The notes under the pieces were generated by a model, which searched no databases, had not been told where the DNA came from, and worked only from the letters and a program-made list of their open reading frames with translations. DNA of 64,000 bases from Pseudomonadota bacterium (GTDB lineage Bacteria > Pseudomonadota > Gammaproteobacteria > Xanthomonadales > Ahniellaceae): NCBI GenBank assembly GCA_022843465.1, contig JALHNO010000002.1, positions 310,001 to 374,000 of the forward strand, in the 5' to 3' direction. The translations under genes were made by a program, and so were the position numbers. This document shows positions 46,086 to 55,244 of this stretch, piece by piece. Position 1 is the first letter of the stretch, and each line of letters opens with the position of its first letter.

Positions 46086-49000
46086 GTGCAACTGGCTGGC
46101 TTCCAGCTCGATGAGGTGATCTACGCCGCTGGCGAGACGGTGGTTGCGACCGCGACCGCGGCCAACGGGCAGCGTGTGGTCCTCAAGTATCTCGACAGCG
46201 AGCGGCCGGCGCCCGAGCTGATCGCGCGCTGGCGTCATGAATTCTCGGTTTTGCAGGCGATTGATTCGCCCTACGTGATCAAGGCGCATGCGCTCGAACA
46301 GATCGACCGCAGCACGGTACTCGTGCTGGAAGACTTCGCCGCGGTCAGTCTGCGCCAGTTGATCGAGCGCGGCGCGCTCGATCTTTCCGACCAGCTCACC
46401 CTGGCGATCCGCCTGGCCAAGGCCATTGGTGCGGTGCATGAGCATCGCCTGATCCATGGTGATGTGGCTCCGAAGAATGTGCTGGTCGATCCGGTCTCAC
46501 TTGAAATCAAACTCTGCGACTTCGGTCTGTCGACCCGGCTCGACATCCAGCCACGACGCTCCGACGGCGGGCCGATGGCCGGCACGCTGGAGTACATGTC
46601 GCCGGAGCAAACCGGTCGTACCAATCTCGACATCGACTACCGCAGCGATTTCTACTCGCTCGGTGCCAGCCTTTACGAATTGCTCTCGGGGCGGGAACCG
46701 TTCGTGGCGAGCGACCCGATGAGTCTGCTGCACGCCCAGCTCGCGAGCATCCCGGTGCCCTTGCATGAGCTCGATGCCGGCATTCCGGAACAGTTGTCGG
46801 CCATCGTGCAGAAGCTCCTTGCCAAGCATCCCGACGACCGCTACCAAAGCAGCTTCGGATTGATTCGCGATCTCGAGGCCTGTGCCGAAAGCTGGCGGCT
46901 GTATCAGCGTATGGAACGCTTTCCGCTCGGCCGTTCCGATGTGCCCGAGCGCTTCTGTGTCTCCCAGAAGCTCTATGGACGCCAGGCCGAGTGCGCCGGC
47001 ATCCTGGCTGCGTTCAAGCGCGTAGTGGCCAGTGGTTCGGTCGAGATGCTGCTGATCAGCGGCTACTCCGGGATCGGCAAGACCGCCCTGGTCAGCGAGC
47101 TCAATCGCCCGGTGCTGGCGCGACGCGGTTATCTGTTGCGCGGCAAATGCGACCAGTACAGTCGCAATCAGCCTTATGTGGCGCTGATTCAGGCCTTCGG
47201 CCAGATGCTGCATTCGCTGGCCACCGAAGGCGCCGAGCGTCGCCAGTACTGGAAGGGCCGGCTCGCCGACGCGCTCGGTGCCAACGCCGGCGCGATTGCC
47301 GAGCTGATTCCCGAGCTTGCCATCCTGCTCGGAACCGCACCGCCGCTGCCGCAGTTGCCGCCGGCCGAGAGCGAGCAGCGCTTTCATATCGCGTTTTCCC
47401 AGTTCGTGCTGGCGCTGGCCGCGCGCAGTCACCCCCTGCTGCTGTTTCTCGATGACCTGCAATGGGCTGATGTATCGACCCTGCGCCTGCTGGAATACCT
47501 GATGCGCGCCGATGGCGAACGCAGTGTGCTGATCATCGGCGCCTACCGTGACAACGAAGTGCAGGACGGCGATCCCCTGCGGATCAGCATCCAGGCGATC
47601 GAGCGCGGTCCGGCACGAATCGAGCATCTGCGGCTGGGTCCGATGCCGGATGACGAAGCCCGTCAGCTGATTGCCGATACCTTGCATCTGAGCGCCGAGC
47701 AGGTGGCGCCGCTGGCTGAACTCTGTCTGGAAAAGACCCGCGGCAATCCGTTTTTTCTCAGTCAGTTTCTGCGTCGGCTGCACGAGCAGGGCGACATCTG
47801 GTATCAGCGCGAGCAGGGCGCCTGGCGCTGGGATCTGCAGCGCATCCGCAGCCGCGGCATGACCGACAACGTGGTAACCCTGCTGTTGGCCAAGCTGGTC
47901 ACTTTGCCGCCGGCAACGCAGGCGTTGCTGGCGCGTGCCGCGCATCTGGGCAACCGCTTTGACCAGCGCGAACTGATGGCCATCGGTGAGCAGGGTGCTG
48001 ACGCGACCGCTGATGTCCTCTGGCCGGCACTGCAGTCGGGCTTGCTGGTGCCTTTGAACGAGGACTACAAATTCGCACACAGCCCGGAGCGGCTGAAGGA
48101 TGCCTGCTACCGCTTCCTGCATGACCGCGTCCAGCAGGCCGCGCATGAACTGGTCAGCGAAGACGAGCGGCCGGCCCTGCGTTTGCGCTGCGGTCGACTG
48201 CTGCTGGCGGCCAGCACCGAGGCGGAGCTCGACGAGCGACTGTTCGTCATTCTGGAGTCGCTCAATGCTGCCATAGAACTCATCGATGGCGACGTCGAGC
48301 GCGCCCAACTGCTCGCGCTCAATCTGCGCGGAGGCATCCGCGCGAAGTCTTCATCTGCCTATGATGCAGCGGTGGAGTTCCTGCGCAATGCCGAGCATCT
48401 GCTGCCTGGCGATGCCTGGCAGGCACAGCCCGAGCTGGCTCTGAGTCTGCACAAGCATCTTGCCGAAGCCGAGTATCTGGCAGGACATTTCGACGCCGCC
48501 GAGGCGCGTCTGCAGCATCAACTGCAATGTGCGCCCAGTGTGGCTGGAAAGGTCAGTCTGTGCCTGGTGCAGGCCGACCAGTTGCAGATCCGCGGGCGAT
48601 TTGCCGATGCCTTTGTGGTTCTGTGCCAGGCTCTGGCCCTGCTGGGACGGCGTTTTCCGGAAACCGAGGTCGAGGCTGGCGAGTGCTTCGTTGCCGAGTT
48701 CGCACAGATTGATGCACAGCTGTCTGGCCTGGGCGAACTCGAACTGCTCTCGCAGCCGGAAATGACCGATGCCGAACGACTGCTGGAGATGCAGATCTAC
48801 TTCGGGCTCGCCTATGCGACCTATCAGACCAACCGGGGGCTCGGTTATGTGCTCGGTGCCTGCCGCATGGTCCAGGTCACCCTGCAGCACGGTCTCTGTG
48901 ATCTGAGCTGCATCAGCTACGTCACCCTGGGCACCGCGATGGCCGCAATCGGCAAGCCCTATCCGGCGGTGCACGCAATGGGAAGGTTGGCGCGCCGTTT

Positions 49001-51143
49001 GTCCGAGCAGCGCGACAGTCCGTATTTCAGGCTCTCGGTCTACCAGTATTTCGGTGGCTTTTATCAGCACTGGTGTGAGCCGTTGCGCGACACCTTGCCC
49101 TACCTGGAGCAGGGACTGAACATGGGGCGCGCCGGCATCAATCCGCTGGCAGCGGGATACTGTGCGCTGATGCGTCCGGTCAATGGTTTCATCATGGGCG
49201 CTTCGCTGGACGATATCGAGCTGGAAGCCGAGCAGGGCCTGGCCTTTCTGCAGCGCAGTCGCCAGCCGGTCACCGAGGCAATGCTTCGCTGCGGCGTCTT
49301 GCAGCCGTTGGCGGCGTTGCGCGGCAAGACGCTGAAGCCCCAGGGATTCGATACACCCGAATTCCGCATCGGCAGTGTCCTCAACGACGACTTCGATACC
49401 CCATCGGTCTGCCTGGCCTTCTACAGTTTTGCAATGACGCGGCATGCCTACCTGTTCGATGCGGCGCAGGAGTGGCGCAGTGCCTCGAGCAAGCTGGCGA
49501 TGATCGGGAAGATGATGCCGGATGGTCCGACCCTGGTGGAGGCGAGCTTTTTTCGCGCGCTGGGACTGCTCAAGCCGGGCTTTGCGGATGACCTCGATCC
49601 CCGGGATGCCCTCGAAGAGGCGGTGTCCCTGCTCAGACGGTTCGAGACCTGGGCCGAACACTGCGTCGAGAATTTCCAGCACAAGGCCCTGCTGATCGCG
49701 GCCGAGCTGGCCCGGGTGCGCGGCGAAAACCCGGTCGCAATGGAACTCTACGCACGCGCCATCGATGCCGCCTCCGAGGCGGGCTTTGCCCACTGCGAGG
49801 CGCTCTGCAATGAACTCTATGCGCGCTTCTGGCTGGAACAGAATCAGCGCCAGTTGGCCAGCAACTTCATTCGCGAGGCGTACTTCCAGTACCAGCGTTG
49901 GGGTGCGATCGCGAAATGCCGGCAAATCGAGGCGCAGTGGCCACAGATTCTGTTCCGCGCGATCGAATTGCGCCGCGCGACCTCCAGTTCAAGCGGCACC
50001 TACGGCGGTGTGTCATCGTCGGTAGGCCTGCTGGATCTGCATTCCCTGCTCAAGGCCAGTCGGCTGCTTTCGCAGGAAGTACAACTTGAGGCCCTGCTGC
50101 AGAAGCTGCTCGGCATCGTGCTGGAGAACGCCGGCGCCGAGTACGGCGCGATCGTGCTGGCCGAAGACGACGAGCTGACCGTCGAGGCAGTCGGTCGCTT
50201 CAGCGAAGGAGTGATGGTCGAGTACAGCCACGTGGGCGCGGCGCTCGCGGGCGCGCCGGCCGAAAAACTGATGGCACTTCCGGTCGAACTGCTCGAGTAC
50301 GTTCGGCTGAGTCGCCAGGTTCTGGTGCTCAGCCAGCCTGCCGGTGACGTCCGCTTCGCCCAGGGCAACTACATCCGCAGCAAGGCCCCGAAGTCGGTGC
50401 TGGTGCTGCCGGTCCTCAATCAGGGTCGCCTGGTCGCGATCATCTATGTGGAAAACAATCTGCTCGAGGGCGCCTTCACCGAGCGTCACGTGAAGACGCT
50501 GGAGCTGCTCGGTGCCCAGGCGGCGATCTCGCTGGTCAATGCACGCCACGTCGAGCGACTCGAACGCAAGGTCGCCGAGCGCACCGAGGAACTGCGCAGG
50601 ATGAGCATGCGCGACGGCCTGACCGGCATCGCCAACCGCCGCAGCTTTGACGAGCGGATCGCCAGCGAATGGCGGCGCGGCCTGCGCAGCGGCAAGTCGC
50701 TGTCCCTGATGATGATCGACATCGATCACTTCAAGCCCTACAACGATCATTACGGGCATGTCGAGGGTGACCGCTGTATTCGCGCGGTTGCCCAGGCGCT
50801 GTCCCAGGTCGTTCATCGCGGTACCGATCTGGTGGCGCGCTACGGCGGCGAAGAATTCGTCGTGGTCATGCCGGATACCGATGCCGATGCCGCGCTCTGG
50901 TTGGCCAATGCCTGCCTGCAGACCATCGCCGGACTGGCGATGGAACACGCACACTCGACCGCCGCTGAAACCATCAGCATCAGCATCGGCATGTGCACGA
51001 TCGTCGCGGATGCCACGCTCAACGCCGAAACCCTGGTGACCCGAGCCGATCAGGCCCTGTACGAGGCCAAGCGCAGTGGTCGCAACCGGGTCTGCATCTG
51101 GAGCGCATCTGCTCCGGTCGATACGGTCACCAGCGCCGGATAG
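46086..51143 (+). CDS. Serine/threonine kinase - STAND ATPase - GAF - GGDEF hybrid signalling protein
   Basis: 1685 residues from GTG 46086 (GGGAG 9 bases upstream; GTG 46071 also in frame). Order: protein kinase-like domain (about 5-275) with HGDVAPKN (123-130) and CDFG (143-146); AAA/STAND ATPase with Walker A GYSGIGKT (about 324-331) and Walker B LLLFLDDLQWAD (about 450-461); a long helical TPR-like region; GAF (about 1335-1490); coiled coil; GGDEF (about 1505-1675) with DGLTGIANRRSF and GGEEF at 1587-1591. The inhibitory RxxD (RGTD) stands five residues before GGEEF. It should make cyclic di-GMP under control of the kinase/ATPase head. Orthologous layouts usually end in a histidine kinase. 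Confidence 0.88.
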   Translation: MQLAGFQLDEVIYAAGETVVATATAANGQRVVLKYLDSERPAPELIARWRHEFSVLQAIDSPYVIKAHALEQIDRSTVLVLEDFAAVSLRQLIERGALDLSDQLTLAIRLAKAIGAVHEHRLIHGDVAPKNVLVDPVSLEIKLCDFGLSTRLDIQPRRSDGGPMAGTLEYMSPEQTGRTNLDIDYRSDFYSLGASLYELLSGREPFVASDPMSLLHAQLASIPVPLHELDAGIPEQLSAIVQKLLAKHPDDRYQSSFGLIRDLEACAESWRLYQRMERFPLGRSDVPERFCVSQKLYGRQAECAGILAAFKRVVASGSVEMLLISGYSGIGKTALVSELNRPVLARRGYLLRGKCDQYSRNQPYVALIQAFGQMLHSLATEGAERRQYWKGRLADALGANAGAIAELIPELAILLGTAPPLPQLPPAESEQRFHIAFSQFVLALAARSHPLLLFLDDLQWADVSTLRLLEYLMRADGERSVLIIGAYRDNEVQDGDPLRISIQAIERGPARIEHLRLGPMPDDEARQLIADTLHLSAEQVAPLAELCLEKTRGNPFFLSQFLRRLHEQGDIWYQREQGAWRWDLQRIRSRGMTDNVVTLLLAKLVTLPPATQALLARAAHLGNRFDQRELMAIGEQGADATADVLWPALQSGLLVPLNEDYKFAHSPERLKDACYRFLHDRVQQAAHELVSEDERPALRLRCGRLLLAASTEAELDERLFVILESLNAAIELIDGDVERAQLLALNLRGGIRAKSSSAYDAAVEFLRNAEHLLPGDAWQAQPELALSLHKHLAEAEYLAGHFDAAEARLQHQLQCAPSVAGKVSLCLVQADQLQIRGRFADAFVVLCQALALLGRRFPETEVEAGECFVAEFAQIDAQLSGLGELELLSQPEMTDAERLLEMQIYFGLAYATYQTNRGLGYVLGACRMVQVTLQHGLCDLSCISYVTLGTAMAAIGKPYPAVHAMGRLARRLSEQRDSPYFRLSVYQYFGGFYQHWCEPLRDTLPYLEQGLNMGRAGINPLAAGYCALMRPVNGFIMGASLDDIELEAEQGLAFLQRSRQPVTEAMLRCGVLQPLAALRGKTLKPQGFDTPEFRIGSVLNDDFDTPSVCLAFYSFAMTRHAYLFDAAQEWRSASSKLAMIGKMMPDGPTLVEASFFRALGLLKPGFADDLDPRDALEEAVSLLRRFETWAEHCVENFQHKALLIAAELARVRGENPVAMELYARAIDAASEAGFAHCEALCNELYARFWLEQNQRQLASNFIREAYFQYQRWGAIAKCRQIEAQWPQILFRAIELRRATSSSSGTYGGVSSSVGLLDLHSLLKASRLLSQEVQLEALLQKLLGIVLENAGAEYGAIVLAEDDELTVEAVGRFSEGVMVEYSHVGAALAGAPAEKLMALPVELLEYVRLSRQVLVLSQPAGDVRFAQGNYIRSKAPKSVLVLPVLNQGRLVAIIYVENNLLEGAFTERHVKTLELLGAQAAISLVNARHVERLERKVAERTEELRRMSMRDGLTGIANRRSFDERIASEWRRGLRSGKSLSLMMIDIDHFKPYNDHYGHVEGDRCIRAVAQALSQVVHRGTDLVARYGGEEFVVVMPDTDADAALWLANACLQTIAGLAMEHAHSTAAETISISIGMCTIVADATLNAETLVTRADQALYEAKRSGRNRVCIWSASAPVDTVTSAG

Positions 51144-51234
51144 GCGGCCGTTGGCGGAGCGCACTTCCGGCAAGCGATAGCGGTCATCGCAGGCATTGCC
51201 GGCCGCATCGCAGGCGGATACGGCCGGCTGAAGA

Positions 51235-53364
51235 TCAGATGCTGATGCTGTTCGGGATCTGCGATGGCAGCTGAAACGGATACGGCATCGGCCGGTCTGT
51301 GTTGCGCTTGCGGATCTCGATTTCGATCAGGGCCAGCGCGTCCTGCAGATCGGCCACCAGCGGCTGCACCCTAGGATCGGTGAAATAGGGATCGCGCGGA
51401 TTGTGCTCGTAGCGACCGAAGGTGTCGTACTGCACCGCGGACAGCAGATACTCGAAGGTGGCACCGTAGAGTGCGATGTCCAGCGGCGGATACCAGGGCA
51501 GGCAGTCGTTGATCGTCTCGAGTTTCATGCTGCGCGTCGGCGAGGGTCGGTACAGGCTGCCGCCGACGCTGGGCACATAGGACATCAGCGGATACTGCGC
51601 ATAGTTCACCGAGGCGTGCCTGGGACCGGCCGTGTAAAGGATCAGGGCGATCATGTCGATCAGATAGTCCAGCCGCTCGATGCGCCAGGGACGTTCGCTG
51701 TCACCGGTCGCAGTGAGGCCGCCGAGACCCTTGAAGCCGCAGTACTGCGGCGCGGTCAGTTCCCAGATCCAGCCTTGAAGTTCGACATCCGCGCGGACGT
51801 CCTCGTCGCTACGGTAGTAGACGCCGAGATACGCTGTGACGTAGTCGCGGATTGCGCGCCAGAGCAGGAGGGTGTCGTCACGGAACGGAAACTCCGGCAG
51901 GCGGTCCACACCACGCAGCTCAAAATCACGGTTCGGAAAGTGTTCGTCCCAGCGCCAGGCCTGGTGCGCCCGGGTAACCAGTTGCAGACTCGACTCGATC
52001 GCGATGCCGACATTGCAGGCGACTACGCCGCCCGGCACGATCAGGCTGTGAATCGCGTCATCATTGATATTGATGGTGAAGCGGAAGTGCGGCGTCAACA
52101 GCTTGTAGAGCGGATGGTTCACTGCCAACTGGCGGTGCATGGCGACGATCATCGGCTCGATGATCAGGTGGGTGTCGCCCAGATGCGCCACCGCCTCATG
52201 CTGGATCGCGCTGCAGACATTCATTGTGTATTTGGCGATTCGCCATTTCAGGCCGTTGCGGTCGTTGCCATTGGCGCAATCGTTCGGGGTGTAGATCGGT
52301 GTCGCCTCGGCATCGAACTTCTGGCCAAGCTGGATGGCGATCGGTTGCAGTGCACCGCCGGGTGGGAATCCCGCTGGCGGCGTCGGGTTCCAGTAGAACA
52401 GTCCGATCGGTGCCGTGATGTAGCGCTGCTCGCCGTGCAGTGCCTCGGTCTTTGCGTCTGCCAGCTGTGCGTAGTCGACCACGCACAGGCGACCCTGATC
52501 GGCCGCCTCTGCCAGGGTCAGTTGCGCTTGCCCGGTGACGCTCTGCAGGACCGCATCGGTGACTGGCATTTTGTGCAGCAGATCGGACAGCGCACAGGCC
52601 TTGCCTGCTGGTTCGCTGGAGTTGCTGACACCGCGCAACTGGGTGGTATTGAAGCCGGCGATCTGCAGATGGCCGAAGAACCAGTCCTGTTCGCAGGGCG
52701 CGCCTTCGCTGGGCATCCAGGGTTGGCGCTCGATCGTCAGCGCCATCGGCTTGGGCATGATCGGGAACATCGCAGCGTAGTCGTCGATGCTGCTGGGCTG
52801 AAGGTAGCCGCGACCATGCGGGGTGCTGAGCATGTCGTACAGGGTGGACTTCAGAAATGCTGTGGGCCCGGTGGCAAGGATTTCCTTGAACATCTTGTCG
52901 AGCCCCTCGACCATCGCCGCGACATCCTTCGGGATATTGATCATCCCCTCGAGCGCAGCCGGCAATTCGGCCATCGCCTTGAGCAGGGCATGCAGGTCCT
53001 TGGCGTCGCGCAGCGGGTGCAGCAGACTGAAATCCTTCTCGAACGTTTCCCATGCGGTGCGGACATCGGTGACTGCCTGTGTCGGCAGATCGCCCTTGAG
53101 CTCGCGCTCGAGCAGCATTCCGACGACATTCTTGAAATTCTCCAGCATCGGCACGAATACCTTGAGTACCTGGGTTTCGTAGTCGAGCGTAAACTTTTCC
53201 GGCCCCGGCAGATCGGCCGACATCGGCACCGCTTCCAGATAGCTGCGCATGTAGTTGTAATTGGTGCGTGCCATGGCGAGTTGGTCGGCGCGCGCCAGTT
53301 GGGCCTCGGCTGAGTCCTGCTGGCGAAGGGTGGGCACTGCGGTAGACAGTTTCGTCATTGACAT
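51235..53364 (-). CDS. Bacterial lipoxygenase
   Basis: 709 residues. The iron-binding pattern is intact: HEAVAH (H389 and H394), later H583 and N587 in PRHASVN, and the C-terminal isoleucine carboxylate (NSISI, I709). The LOX core about 160-709 also has GDTHLIIEP. It dioxygenates polyunsaturated fatty acids. There is no obvious signal peptide. ATG 53364 with AGGA upstream is preferred; an earlier frame start adds 22 Cys/Arg-rich residues. It is convergent with the kinase hybrid gene and divergent from tetR, with no obvious partner. Confidence 0.92.
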   Translation of the reverse strand: MSMTKLSTAVPTLRQQDSAEAQLARADQLAMARTNYNYMRSYLEAVPMSADLPGPEKFTLDYETQVLKVFVPMLENFKNVVGMLLERELKGDLPTQAVTDVRTAWETFEKDFSLLHPLRDAKDLHALLKAMAELPAALEGMINIPKDVAAMVEGLDKMFKEILATGPTAFLKSTLYDMLSTPHGRGYLQPSSIDDYAAMFPIMPKPMALTIERQPWMPSEGAPCEQDWFFGHLQIAGFNTTQLRGVSNSSEPAGKACALSDLLHKMPVTDAVLQSVTGQAQLTLAEAADQGRLCVVDYAQLADAKTEALHGEQRYITAPIGLFYWNPTPPAGFPPGGALQPIAIQLGQKFDAEATPIYTPNDCANGNDRNGLKWRIAKYTMNVCSAIQHEAVAHLGDTHLIIEPMIVAMHRQLAVNHPLYKLLTPHFRFTININDDAIHSLIVPGGVVACNVGIAIESSLQLVTRAHQAWRWDEHFPNRDFELRGVDRLPEFPFRDDTLLLWRAIRDYVTAYLGVYYRSDEDVRADVELQGWIWELTAPQYCGFKGLGGLTATGDSERPWRIERLDYLIDMIALILYTAGPRHASVNYAQYPLMSYVPSVGGSLYRPSPTRSMKLETINDCLPWYPPLDIALYGATFEYLLSAVQYDTFGRYEHNPRDPYFTDPRVQPLVADLQDALALIEIEIRKRNTDRPMPYPFQLPSQIPNSISI

Positions 53365-53507
53365 GCGGGGATCCTGTTCGGGAATGGGGCGCGTGCAGTC
53401 GGGTGCTGCTGCTCGGCATCGCGTACACAAGCTATCGTCTGCGAGGCAGGTTCGGCAAGCTCGCCAAGAGCTTCCCGCATTCGCCCTGACCGGGGGCGCT
53501 GCCGCTG

Positions 53508-53536
53508 TTGAAGTTAATTACGTGAACAATTAATAT
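53508..53536 (+). promoter_or_regulatory. Promoter and operator of the TetR efflux operon
   Basis: TTGAAG (53508-53513), a 17-base spacer and TAATAT (53531-53536) form a good sigma-70-like promoter. The spacer and -10 contain the inverted repeat TTAATT-ACGTGAAC-AATTAA (53514-53533), the size of a TetR-family operator. It is AT-rich in a GC-rich genome. The predicted transcription start falls on or next to the ATG at 53542, suggesting a leaderless message. Binding by the product of the first gene is inferred. Confidence 0.6.
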
Positions 53537-53541
53537 GCGCC

Positions 53542-54282
53542 ATGGCCAAGTCGCGCAATCAACCAGACCGGACAGACCGCTCCGCCACGGCTGCGGCTTC
53601 CCGGCAGGCACGATCCACAGCGGACCAGGGTAACGACGCGGCTCCGTCGCGGGCACCAGGACGGCCCACGGGGAACACCGCAGATCACCGCGCCGCACTG
53701 CTGGATGCGGCACAGGCGATCTTTGCGCGCGCCGGCTTTGCGGCCAGCAGCCTGCGCACAATCGCACGGGAGGCACGCGTGACCCCGGCGCTGGCGCACT
53801 ATTATTTTCTCGACAAGGGTGGCCTGCTGACCGCAGTGATCGAGGAGCGGGTCGCTCCGCTGGTGGCCGCGGTCATCAGCGAACTCGAATCCGCCGGCGA
53901 TGATCCGCTGGCTGCGATCCGCGCATTCGTGGTCGCCTACACGCGCACCGCAGCGAACAATCCCTGGCTGCCGCGGCTGGTGATGCGCGAGGTCCTGAGT
54001 GAGGAGGGCGTGTTGCGCGAAGCCTTCATCCAGCGCTTCGCCCGCGGCATCGCCGGCGCCCTGCGCAGGCATCTTGCGCAGGGCAAGAAACTCGGACTGC
54101 TGCGTGCCGACCTCGATGTCGCGGCCACCGTGATGTCGATCATGTCGCTGTGCATCTTCCCGTATATCGCAGCGCCGCTGGTATCCGATGTGCTCGGCAT
54201 CCGCCTGGACCCTGCCCGCGCCAGCGCGCTGTCGAGCCACCATCTGGGCATCCTGATGAATGGCTTCCTGGAGTCGACATGA
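53542..54282 (+). CDS. TetR/AcrR-family transcriptional regulator
   Basis: 246 residues. A disordered ~40-residue head precedes the TetR DNA-binding domain (about 48-95): ALLDAAQAIFARAGFAASSLRTIAREARVTPALAHYYFLDKGGLL. A ligand-binding C-terminal domain of the CecR/YbiH type follows. No Shine-Dalgarno precedes the ATG and no alternative ATG/GTG/TTG start occurs before the HTH. It probably represses its own operon through the dyad in its promoter. Overlaps the next gene by ATGA. Confidence 0.88.
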   Translation: MAKSRNQPDRTDRSATAAASRQARSTADQGNDAAPSRAPGRPTGNTADHRAALLDAAQAIFARAGFAASSLRTIAREARVTPALAHYYFLDKGGLLTAVIEERVAPLVAAVISELESAGDDPLAAIRAFVVAYTRTAANNPWLPRLVMREVLSEEGVLREAFIQRFARGIAGALRRHLAQGKKLGLLRADLDVAATVMSIMSLCIFPYIAAPLVSDVLGIRLDPARASALSSHHLGILMNGFLEST

Positions 54283-55244
54283 ACAAGCCACTGGTGATCG
54301 CGTTGCTCTCGCTGACTTTGCTGGACGCATGCAAGCCCGAAGCACAGCACGTGCTCGGCACCCTCGAGCGTGATCGCATCAGCCTGCCGTCGCCGAGCTA
54401 CGAACGCATTGCCGAGATCCGCTTTGCGGAAGGCGATCGCGTGCAGGCTGGCGACCTGGTGCTGAGTCTGGAATCGGAACGCACCCGGGCGCGCGCCGAC
54501 GCCGCCCTCGGTGATCTGGCACGCGCCCAGGCCGCACTGGCCGAGGCCCAGGCGGGTCCGCGTCCGGAAGCCATCGCCGAGGCGCAGGCGCGCTGGCGCA
54601 AGGCGCGCAGCGTCGCGCTCAATGCCGAACAGGAATTCCAGCGGGTCGCTGCCATCGTCGCGCGTAAATTGTTGCCAGCCGCGGAGCTGGACCGGGCACG
54701 GTCTGCGCGCGATGTCGCCAACTCCGATGTGTCGGCGGCGCGCTCCGCAGTGGATGTGCTGTTGCAGGGTACGCGGGTGGAACAGATCGCGCAGGCCGAG
54801 GCGGCCGTGCAGGCGGCGCTGGCCCAGGTAGCGAGTGCCGAACTCGAAATGCAGCGGGTGCAGATCCGCGCTCCACGCGACGGGCTGATTGAGAGCCTGC
54901 CCTACAAGGTCGGGGATCAACCGCCGGTGGGCGCCGTGCTCGCGGTGCTGCTGGTCGGCGAGCGCGCCCATGCCCGCGTCTATGTTCCCCAGCCCCAGCG
55001 CGCGGATTGGAAGATCGGCCGCGCGGTCGACTTGCAGATCGCCGGTGAAGCGGCGCCGCGTGCGGCCAGGGTCCGCACGATTCGCAGTGAGCCGGTATTC
55101 ACGCCCTACTACGCCCTGGGCGGGAAGGACGCGAGCCGACTATCGTACCTGTCCGAAGTGGAGTTGCTGGAGGACGCCGCCGATCTGCCGCTGGGCGTCC
55201 CGGTCACTGCGGCGCTGGTCGCTCCGGAGCGGAAACCGAAGTGA
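54279..55244 (+). CDS. HlyD-family membrane fusion lipoprotein of ABC efflux pump (YbhG-like)
   Basis: 321 residues. The N terminus has a lipobox-like LLDAC (C18), so it may be lipid-anchored rather than membrane-spanning. Biotinyl-lipoyl-like halves flank a long alpha-hairpin (about 70-200, rich in Ala/Glu/Arg), then a beta-barrel (VRIRAPRDGLIESLPYKVGD). It links the inner-membrane ABC transporter to an outer-membrane channel, which is not encoded here. Confidence 0.87.
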   Translation: MNKPLVIALLSLTLLDACKPEAQHVLGTLERDRISLPSPSYERIAEIRFAEGDRVQAGDLVLSLESERTRARADAALGDLARAQAALAEAQAGPRPEAIAEAQARWRKARSVALNAEQEFQRVAAIVARKLLPAAELDRARSARDVANSDVSAARSAVDVLLQGTRVEQIAQAEAAVQAALAQVASAELEMQRVQIRAPRDGLIESLPYKVGDQPPVGAVLAVLLVGERAHARVYVPQPQRADWKIGRAVDLQIAGEAAPRAARVRTIRSEPVFTPYYALGGKDASRLSYLSEVELLEDAADLPLGVPVTAALVAPERKPK

